Shown: positions 1 to 5,101 of the stretch, in pieces
Numbering within the stretch: the first letter of the stretch is position 1
Layout: each line of letters starts with the position of its first letter
Assembly: GCA_034437615.1 (NCBI GenBank)
Contig: DAOTTW010000039.1
Span: forward strand, 1 to 6,863
Length of the DNA stretch: 6,863 nt
Source: DAOTTW01 sp034437615
Lineage (GTDB): Bacteria; Chloroflexota; Anaerolineae; Aggregatilineales; Phototrophicaceae
Direction of reading: 5' to 3'
Notes under the pieces: generated by a model
The model's database searches: none
The model's input: the letters and a program-made list of their open reading frames with translations, nothing else
Told to the model about the DNA's origin: nothing
Translations under genes and position numbers: made by a program

Positions 1-1821
1 CTGCTGGCAGTGCTTTCGGTGGTCATGCTGCTGCTTGGCCACACCTACTGGAGTGGTGTCTTCCTGCTGTTGCTCTTCCTGCACGTTGACCTGGCAACTA
101 TTGCGCTAGCAGGTTACTGGAATCCCGACCTGCTGGCGATACTGGCAATACATCTGGTGTTGGCAGGTGTGTTGCTTTCGGTGCGCAGCCTGAATCGCTA
201 CACGCTGTTCTTGCTGCTTGCTTATGTCAGCGCCATGAGCATCACGTATACACAGCTCGGACCGCCGCCACCAGCCGCACCAAGCATCACTGAATCTGTA
301 CTTGGCATTGTCATTACTGGCGCGTTTATCTGGTTGATGGTGCGCTACCTGAAGCACCAGCTTGAATGGCGCGTTGAGCTACAGACGCAGCTTGTGGAAC
401 GGCTACAAGGTGAGCTAGAAGGGCACAAAAAGACCACCCAGGAGCGACACACATCCGAGGACGCTATCCGCCAGTTGAACCTCGAACTGGAAGAGAAGGC
501 CAGCCAACTCGCCACCCTGAACGAGATCGCCTGCGATGTCTCCACTCTGTCGGATTTGCAGGGCACGCTGCAATTGGTGCTGGAAAAGCTACGCCTCGCG
601 GTGTCGCTGGATGTTTTCTATGTGGGGTTACATGACGCCGAATCGCGGCGCATTATCTTTCCAATCATGTACGATGCGGGGCAATACTGGCAGCAAGAAA
701 CGGGCACACTATCACAGCTAAGCCTGGCCGCCCAGGTTATCCAGAGCGGCCAGCCCATTTTGCAGAACCGCACCGCGCAGGAAATGCGCGACAAGACCAA
801 GACAAACAGGCGCGTGGGCGATACAACCCGCATCTCGGCATCATTGGCGATTGTGCCTTTGCCGTTGGGCGAGCGCATCATCGGCGTGATGTCGGTGCAG
901 AGCTACACGCCCAACAGCTACAACACGCGCCACATTGATCTGCTGGTGGGTGCTAGTTACCAAATCGCCATCGCGGTTGAGAATGCACGCCTGTACGACT
1001 CGTTGCAGGCTGAATTGCGTGAGCGGAGCATGGCCGAGGCGACGATCCGCCAACTCAACGAAGAATTGGAGCAGCGCGTCGAACAACGCACCGCACAGCT
1101 TGCGCTCGTCAATCAAGAGCTAGAAGCGTTCGCATACTCCGTCTCGCACGATCTACGGGCACCGTTGCGTGCTGTGGATGGCTTTAGCCGCATTTTGCTG
1201 GAGGTCAGCGCGGAAAAGCTGGATGAGCAGGAGCAGCATTACCTGCGGCGCATTCGTGCCTCGACGCAACGCATGGGCGAGATGATCGACGCACTGCTGA
1301 CGCTTTCGCGGGTGACGCGCTCCGAAATCCACTGGCAAACAGTCGACCTGAGCACGTTGGCACAGGCCATCATCGACACACTACGCCAGACAGACCCAGG
1401 ACGCCGCGTAGATGTCGAAATTGCGCCAGATTTGCAAGTGCAGGGGGATCGGCGTCTGTTAAATATCCTGCTGGAAAACCTGATCGGCAACGCCTGGAAA
1501 TACACCAGCAAACGTGAGCACGCCCGCATCAGCGTTGGTAAGCAGCAGCATGACACCCACTGCGCCTTCTTCGTGCGCGATAACGGCGCAGGCTTCGACC
1601 CAGCGCAAGCCGACAAACTCTTCAGCGTGTTTCAACGCCTGCACGATGATAGCGAGTTTCCTGGCACGGGGGTCGGCTTAGCAACTGTTCAGCGCATAAT
1701 GCGCCGTCATGGTGGTATAATCTGGGCAGAATCGGGTATTGACATGGGAGCGACTTTGTACTTTTCGTTTGATTATGCTCCACAAGCAGACGATGCAGAT
1801 CGTGAAGAAGATGATGTGTAA
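1..1821 (+). CDS. Membrane GAF-domain sensor histidine kinase (5' partial)
   Basis: This is an inner-membrane sensor kinase that autophosphorylates on His and donates phosphate to a receiver. The frame is open to the left edge, so the true start lies outside. Numbering here is from the GTG at 10. Hydrophobic segments lie at about 1-30 (probably two), 41-58, 64-82 and 96-114, followed by a coiled coil at 115-172. A GAF domain spans about 175-327, a second coiled coil 330-370, and HisKA starts near 370. The H-box reads SHDLRAPLRAV with His380. The HATPase domain has an N-box with Asn494, a DNGAGFD G1 box with Asp524, and GTGVGLA at 552-558. The position four after the His is Ala, not Thr or Asn, as is usual in phytochrome-like kinases paired with Rcp1-type receivers. 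The next gene is exactly such a receiver and overlaps its 3' end. The GAF ligand cannot be told; I see no obvious chromophore-Cys motif. Kinase identity is firm; the signal is unknown. Confidence 0.95.
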   Translation: MLAVLSVVMLLLGHTYWSGVFLLLLFLHVDLATIALAGYWNPDLLAILAIHLVLAGVLLSVRSLNRYTLFLLLAYVSAMSITYTQLGPPPPAAPSITESVLGIVITGAFIWLMVRYLKHQLEWRVELQTQLVERLQGELEGHKKTTQERHTSEDAIRQLNLELEEKASQLATLNEIACDVSTLSDLQGTLQLVLEKLRLAVSLDVFYVGLHDAESRRIIFPIMYDAGQYWQQETGTLSQLSLAAQVIQSGQPILQNRTAQEMRDKTKTNRRVGDTTRISASLAIVPLPLGERIIGVMSVQSYTPNSYNTRHIDLLVGASYQIAIAVENARLYDSLQAELRERSMAEATIRQLNEELEQRVEQRTAQLALVNQELEAFAYSVSHDLRAPLRAVDGFSRILLEVSAEKLDEQEQHYLRRIRASTQRMGEMIDALLTLSRVTRSEIHWQTVDLSTLAQAIIDTLRQTDPGRRVDVEIAPDLQVQGDRRLLNILLENLIGNAWKYTSKREHARISVGKQQHDTHCAFFVRDNGAGFDPAQADKLFSVFQRLHDDSEFPGTGVGLATVQRIMRRHGGIIWAESGIDMGATLYFSFDYAPQADDADREEDDV

Positions 1822-2251
1822 AAAGCGAATCCTCGTTGTAGAAGACAACCCGGATGACGAAGCCATGATGCGCTTCGCCTTGCAAAAGGCACAGGTGCCG
1901 ACGGATATTGTCGTCTGCCGCGATGGTCAAGCCGCGCTGGATTACCTGTTCGATGAAGCTGAGGACAAGACAGCACTCGGCCCGCCGCACCTGATCCTGC
2001 TTGATATTAAGCTGCCGCGCTTAAATGGCATCGAGGTCTTGCGGCGCATCCGTGCAGATCGGCGCACCAGCCTGATTCCAGTCGTCATGCTGACCACATC
2101 GGATGAGCAGCAGGACCGCCTACACAGTTATGAATTGCGAGCTAATAGCTTCTTGCGTAAGCCTGTCGATTTTGATAAATTTGTCGAAATAATTCGTCAT
2201 ACCGGCCTGTACTGGTTGGTGTTGAATGAGGACCCACCGCAAATGAGCTAG
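1811..2251 (+). CDS. Rcp1-type single-domain response regulator
   Basis: A receiver domain with no output domain, 146 residues from the ATG at 1811. The acidic pair is Glu11/Asp12 in VEDNPDDE, the phospho-acceptor is Asp65 in LLDIKLP, the switch Thr is 95 in MLTTSDEQQD and the conserved Lys is 117 in FLRKPVDFDKF. The tail GLYWLVLNEDPP is a hallmark of the Rcp1 group that partners phytochrome-like kinases. The frame is open back to 1739, but the family begins only a few residues before the RILVVEDN strand. That favours ATG 1811 or ATG 1814 over ATG 1739 or ATG 1793. The start lies inside the last codons of the kinase, whose stop is at 1819-1821, so translational coupling is likely. The purine run GAAGAAG at 1804-1810 is too close to 1811 and only marginal for 1814. 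It probably takes phosphate from the upstream kinase and acts by protein contact or as a shuttle to another component. The function is confident, the exact start less so. Confidence 0.93.
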   Translation: MMCKKRILVVEDNPDDEAMMRFALQKAQVPTDIVVCRDGQAALDYLFDEAEDKTALGPPHLILLDIKLPRLNGIEVLRRIRADRRTSLIPVVMLTTSDEQQDRLHSYELRANSFLRKPVDFDKFVEIIRHTGLYWLVLNEDPPQMS

Positions 2252-2265
2252 TCACAAGGCGAACT

Positions 2266-2270
2266 GAGGG
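2266..2270 (+). promoter_or_regulatory. Ribosome binding site of the REC-PAS kinase
   Basis: GAGGG sits 4 bases before GTG 2275 and 7 bases before TTG 2278. The spacing slightly favours TTG, while GTG is the commoner start codon. The two proteins differ by a single residue, so the choice does not affect function. Confidence 0.55.
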
Positions 2271-2274
2271 TTTC

Positions 2275-3831
2275 GTGTTGGCAACACTGCGATTGTTACT
2301 AATAGAAGATTCCGACGACGATGCCGAATTGCTGTTGTTCGAGCTGCAACACGCAGGCTACGACGTATCCTATACACGTGTCGAGACCGCAGTCGCTATG
2401 CAAGCAGCGCTAAAGCAGCAAGCCTGGGATATTGTGCTCTCGGATTATTCCATGCCGCTTTTCAGCGGCGAGGCCGCTCTGAAAATCCTACAGCAATCCG
2501 GCAGCGACATCCCCTTTATCGTCGTTTCGGGTGCCATCGGTGAGGAAAGCGCCGTCGAGATTATGCGTGCAGGTGCGCATGATTATGTGATGAAGGACAA
2601 GCCGCAACGCCTGATACCAGCGATCCAGCGCGAAATGCGCGAAGCCGCAGAGCGCCGGGCGCGCCGCGAAGCCGAAAAGCAGCGTACACAGCTACAAGCA
2701 GAGCTACGGCAATACGCCGATAAGTTGGAGCAGATGGTAGAGGAGCGCACCAAGCAGCTTCGGCAAGCCAAAGAAGAAATCGAACTCGTGCTGGATAACA
2801 CAACGGACGCCATCGTCCTCGCACAGCCCAACGGTGACATCCGCGCTAAAAACATAGCCTTCATGCGCGTCTTCGGTGAGCGCGTCGTGGGCAATATCGA
2901 GCGTATCTTGTGGACGCTGATAGGCGACGATTACGTTACGGCGATGTGTAACGCGCTGGTGGATGTCATGACCACTGGCCAACCGCAGCGCGTGGAGGCA
3001 CGCATTGAAACGACAGCAGGCAACACGCAGGACGCCGAAATTGCCTTTGTTCCGGTGCGTTTGGGCGACGATCAACGCGCCAGCATCCTGATCAGCGTTC
3101 ACGACATCACGCACATCAAAGAGATCGAGCGCTTCAAAGAGCGTTTCGTGCTTGATGCTGTGCACGACCTGGCAACACCGATTAGCGGCCTGAGCACGCG
3201 CCTGTACCTGCTGAAGCGCTCACCGGAGCAACTGGGCGAGCACCTCAACGCCCTGGAAAATCAAGTGCGGCACCTGCGCAACCTGCTCAACGATTTACGC
3301 ACCATGTCACAGCTTGATCGCGGTCAGCTTGCATTGCAGCTTGAACCTTACGACCTCAATGGGCTAGCATACCGTGTTTTCGATACCTACGAGCCGATTG
3401 CCATCTCCAAACAGCAAACGCTCACACTCAGCACCGATGACCAGCTACCGACAATACAACTTGATAGCCGCCGCATGGAGCGCGTGCTGGTTAACCTGAT
3501 CGCCAACGCCATCAATTACACACCAGAGGGCAAGGCGATACACGCCTGGACGCAGCTTATCCAGACGTCAACGGGGCCGCAGGTGTGCTTTGCAGTACGA
3601 GATGAGGGCATCGGCATCGCAGAGGCCGAAATCGAGCGCATCTTCGAGCGCTTCTACCGGACGACCACAGCACGCCAAACGCACGACGGTGGCACGGGTC
3701 TGGGGCTGGCAATCACACAGGAGATTGTGCACTTGCATGGTGGGACGATTGACGTGGAAAGCACACCCGGTACGGGCAGTGTGTTCACTGTGCGCCTGCC
3801 CATAGACGCTGGCCCGATGTCCACTGTGTGA
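2275..3831 (+). CDS. REC-PAS-HisKA-HATPase histidine kinase
   Basis: A 518-residue soluble kinase with an N-terminal receiver and no membrane segment. The receiver (about 4-122) has Glu11/Asp12, phospho-acceptor Asp57 in LSDYSMP, Ser85 and Lys108 in YVMKDKP. A charged coiled coil spans about 118-172. A PAS-like domain spans about 170-283 and ends in the typical SVHDITHIKEIE linker. HisKA follows, with His297 in VHDLATPIS. The HATPase domain has Asn411 in LIANAINYTPEG, a DEGIGI box from Asp443 and GGTGLGLAI at 472-480. It is therefore a kinase whose own receiver could gate activity. Thr301 stands four after the His, consistent with the HisKA phosphatase motif, so it may be bifunctional. The start is GTG 2275, or TTG 2278 one codon later. 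GAGGG at 2266-2270 lies 4 and 7 bases before them. It is 23 bases from the upstream receiver and 41 from the downstream regulator, whose likely phosphodonor it is. Confidence 0.95.
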   Translation: MLATLRLLLIEDSDDDAELLLFELQHAGYDVSYTRVETAVAMQAALKQQAWDIVLSDYSMPLFSGEAALKILQQSGSDIPFIVVSGAIGEESAVEIMRAGAHDYVMKDKPQRLIPAIQREMREAAERRARREAEKQRTQLQAELRQYADKLEQMVEERTKQLRQAKEEIELVLDNTTDAIVLAQPNGDIRAKNIAFMRVFGERVVGNIERILWTLIGDDYVTAMCNALVDVMTTGQPQRVEARIETTAGNTQDAEIAFVPVRLGDDQRASILISVHDITHIKEIERFKERFVLDAVHDLATPISGLSTRLYLLKRSPEQLGEHLNALENQVRHLRNLLNDLRTMSQLDRGQLALQLEPYDLNGLAYRVFDTYEPIAISKQQTLTLSTDDQLPTIQLDSRRMERVLVNLIANAINYTPEGKAIHAWTQLIQTSTGPQVCFAVRDEGIGIAEAEIERIFERFYRTTTARQTHDGGTGLGLAITQEIVHLHGGTIDVESTPGTGSVFTVRLPIDAGPMSTV

Positions 3832-3860
3832 GACCACAAAGCCGGAGAGCTAAAGGGCCA

Positions 3861-3866
3861 AAGGGA
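3861..3866 (+). promoter_or_regulatory. Ribosome binding site that sets the regulator start
   Basis: AAGGGA lies 6 bases before ATG 3873, a good Shine-Dalgarno match and spacing. It decides for ATG 3873 over the in-frame GTG at 3828. A second copy of AAAGGG at 3852-3857 lies 15 bases from the ATG, too far to serve this start. Confidence 0.6.
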
Positions 3867-3872
3867 CCTAGC

Positions 3873-4511
3873 ATGACGACTGCTGCACAGCCACCCATCA
3901 AGGTACTGCTAGTTGACGACAACGAAAGCATTCATCAGGGCCTCGGATTCTTGTTAAACGCATTGGCCGACATTAAACTCGTCGGCCAGGGGCGCAACGG
4001 TGAGCAGGCCATCGCGCTTTGTGAGCAGCACAGGCCAGACGTTGTGCTGATGGATGTCAATATGCCTGTGATGAACGGCATCATCGCCACGCGGGAAATC
4101 GTGCGGCGCTTGCCGGGGGTGAAGGTGATTGCCATGACGGGCCTGAGCGAAGCCGACGTTGTGCAGAAGATGCTGGCCGCAGGTGCCATCAGCTACGTGC
4201 TGAAAGAAGTCGATCCAGAAGAATTGGCGAATACCATCCGCGCTGTGCAGTCGGGGCAGGCTGTCTTTTCGATGGACGTGATGAAGCCCCTGCTCAATCC
4301 GAACAAGTCCTCGCAGGATTACGGCCTTTCCGCACGCGAACAACAGGTGCTCACATCGCTGGCACAGGGGCAGACCAATGCCCAAATCGCGCAGGAACTC
4401 GGCATCAGTCAGCCCACCGTGCGCTTCCATATGTATAACATCCTCGATAAATTAGGCGTACAAACGCGCTCAGAAGCGCTCGTGCTCGCGGCGCGTGTTG
4501 GCCTAGTCTAG
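3873..4511 (+). CDS. NarL/FixJ-family DNA-binding response regulator
   Basis: A transcription factor of 212 residues, the normal length for the family. The receiver domain (about 9-128) has Asp15/Asp16 in LVDDNES, phospho-acceptor Asp61 in LMDVNMP, Thr89 in AMTG and Lys111 in YVLKEV. A linker leads to a LuxR-type helix-turn-helix at about 150-212. Its core reads LSAREQQVL, then NAQIAQELGISQPTVRFHMYNILDKLGVQTRSEAL. That matches the family consensus, with the usual recognition-helix region around 179-192. The frame is open back to a GTG at 3828 overlapping the previous stop, but that would add a basic 15-residue tail. ATG 3873 has a good ribosome binding site and starts just before the first beta strand. 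It is last in the four-gene run, so it is the likely output of the REC-PAS kinase. The adjacent intergenic repeats are candidate targets, which is inference only. Confidence 0.95.
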   Translation: MTTAAQPPIKVLLVDDNESIHQGLGFLLNALADIKLVGQGRNGEQAIALCEQHRPDVVLMDVNMPVMNGIIATREIVRRLPGVKVIAMTGLSEADVVQKMLAAGAISYVLKEVDPEELANTIRAVQSGQAVFSMDVMKPLLNPNKSSQDYGLSAREQQVLTSLAQGQTNAQIAQELGISQPTVRFHMYNILDKLGVQTRSEALVLAARVGLV

Positions 4512-4521
4512 GTGCCGCGCC
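4490..4521 (+). terminator. Hairpin over the regulator stop codon, possible weak terminator
   Basis: GGCGCG at 4490-4495 is the exact complement of CGCGCC at 4516-4521. Inside it, CCTA (4502-4505) pairs with TAGG (4509-4512) around the loop GTC, with two or three further pairs between the stems and small bulges. The stop codon TAG at 4509-4511 is inside the structure. What follows is CCAAAATTA and not a run of T, so it is not a canonical intrinsic terminator. It could slow polymerase, protect the 3' end, or be chance in GC-rich sequence. Confidence 0.25.
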
Positions 4522-4526
4522 CCAAA

Positions 4527-4559
4527 ATTACCCCTACCATTACGCTACATTACCCTATC
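4527..4559 (+). repeat. Three phased ATTAC-type direct repeats
   Basis: ATTACCCCTAC, ATTACGCTAC and ATTACCCTATC start at 4527, 4539 and 4549, that is 12 and 10 bases apart. A further GTTAC starts at 4570, 21 bases after the third. These spacings are close to whole helical turns, so the units face the same side of the DNA. This is the layout of a tandem operator, here just upstream of a possible promoter. The binding protein is unknown. Confidence 0.4.
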
Positions 4560-4578
4560 ACAAGTGACAGTTACGTAA
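4555..4578 (+). promoter_or_regulatory. Adjacent palindromes, candidate operator
   Basis: CTATCACAAGTGACAG at 4555-4570 is an imperfect palindrome with 14 of its 16 bases paired and one A/C mismatch pair. It is followed directly by the perfect palindrome TTACGTAA at 4571-4578. Dyad symmetry next to the presumed -35 region suggests a dimeric regulator, but no specific family site is recognised. Confidence 0.3.
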
Positions 4579-4599
4579 TCTTGCGCATCGGTCTATACT
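4571..4599 (+). promoter_or_regulatory. Possible sigma-70-type promoter for the small protein gene
   Basis: TATACT at 4594-4599 is a good -10 match. The hexamer 17 bases upstream is TTACGT at 4571-4576, a poor -35, so the promoter would need an activator or be weak. A start near 4605-4607 would give a leader of about 48 bases. The palindromes and phased repeats upstream fit activator control. Confidence 0.35.
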
Positions 4600-4614
4600 G
4601 ATGCTAACGAACGA

Positions 4615-4639
4615 CATCAAAAGATGATGTGTTTTGATG
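4615..4639 (+). promoter_or_regulatory. Leader hairpin touching the ribosome binding site
   Basis: CATCAAAA at 4615-4622 is the perfect complement of TTTTGATG at 4632-4639, leaving a 9-base loop GATGATGTG. The right arm ends on the first G of the Shine-Dalgarno GAGGGG at 4639-4644. A competing 5-bp pairing exists between ACATC (4614-4618) and GATGT (4626-4630). It could stabilise the mRNA or tune translation of the following gene. Confidence 0.4.
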
Positions 4640-4644
4640 AGGGG
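4639..4644 (+). promoter_or_regulatory. Ribosome binding site that sets the small protein start
   Basis: GAGGGG lies 9 bases before ATG 4654. The in-frame ATGs at 4624 and 4627 have no purine-rich site at the right distance and fall within the leader hairpin. This favours ATG 4654 and a 130-residue protein. Confidence 0.6.
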
Positions 4645-4653
4645 CATGTCCAC

Positions 4654-5046
4654 ATGTCATACACAGTTGAACTCCAAGAGGAACGCCGCGCATTGTTGGT
4701 CACGTGGTACGCCGACTTCAACTTTCTGGTTGAGGGCGATGCCGTCGCAGCCGAAATGCTGGCCTTGCTAGAAGGGGCGCAAAAGCCCGTATTCTTCATC
4801 AACGACGTGCGCCTTGCGCCTTTCACCTACGAAGAACTCATTGACGCGACGGATAAAGCAGCACGCGGCGAAAACCCACTCTTCAAGCACCCAAAGATTT
4901 TGGGGGTCATTTCGGTAACCACAGACGAGATCGTCCAGTTAGCTGCGAAAAACATGGATAGCGAGGCGTTCAACAAAACGAAAGTTCATGTGGCCTCAAG
5001 CTTAGAGGATGCCTACGCTATTATCCGGCGGTACACACACCACTAG
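4654..5046 (+). CDS. Small alpha/beta protein, possibly SpoIIAA/STAS-like
   Basis: A cytosolic protein of 130 residues with no signal peptide, no membrane segment and no Cys. I do not recognise it firmly. Reading secondary structure by eye gives strands at YTVEL and ALLVTWY, a helix around EGDAVAAEMLALLEG and a strand PVFFINDVR. Next comes a helix from FTYEELIDATDKAARG, then LFKHPKILGVISVTT as a strand, a helix DEIVQLAAKNM, a strand KVHVAS and a last helix SLEDAYAIIRRY. This order, the mid-protein INDVR strand and the ending 'v.v..SLEdAyaii' resemble SpoIIAA/STAS-like proteins. If so it would act by protein contact in signalling, but that is a weak inference. It has its own regulatory region and lies 55 bases before a membrane histidine kinase on the same strand, so it may be co-transcribed with and serve that kinase. 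An extended form from ATG 4624 would add 10 residues. That it is a real gene is well supported; its function is not. Confidence 0.8.
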   Translation: MSYTVELQEERRALLVTWYADFNFLVEGDAVAAEMLALLEGAQKPVFFINDVRLAPFTYEELIDATDKAARGENPLFKHPKILGVISVTTDEIVQLAAKNMDSEAFNKTKVHVASSLEDAYAIIRRYTHH

Positions 5047-5065
5047 CTAGCACGCGGACGCTAGC
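5046..5065. repeat. Pair of GCTAGC palindromes
   Basis: GCTAGC occurs at 5046-5051 and 5060-5065, separated by ACGCGGAC, in the short gap before the second membrane kinase. As each copy is self-complementary, they form both a direct and an inverted repeat, 14 bases apart. They could form a 6-bp hairpin or a small operator. The same hexamer also occurs inside genes at 105, 3363 and 5195, so chance is quite possible. Confidence 0.2.
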
Positions 5066-5101
5066 GGCGACCAGCACCCAAATAGCAACGGAGCGCACCA
5101 T

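Noticed and set aside
1739..1810. A longer N-terminus for the receiver-only protein from ATG 1739.
   Set aside because: It would add 24 residues before the first beta strand, overlap the kinase by over 80 bases and has no ribosome site. Family members start just before the first strand.
3828..3872. A GTG start for the NarL-type regulator overlapping the previous stop codon.
   Set aside because: The added 15 residues are basic and unlike the family. AAGGGA at the right distance supports ATG 3873.
3954..4430. A 158-codon minus-strand open frame opposite the NarL-type regulator.
   Set aside because: Its translation is rich in His, Gln and Arg with no recognisable motif. The plus strand encodes a complete regulator with all key residues.
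4581..4586. TTGCGC as a -35 box for the TATACT -10.
   Set aside because: The gap is only 7 bases, far short of about 17. GTGACA at 4564-4569 is a better -35 match but lies 24 bases away, too far.
4645..4658. Direct repeat CATGTC at 4645-4650 and 4653-4658 around the small protein start codon.
   Set aside because: It is six bases long, partly coding, and has no other supporting signal.
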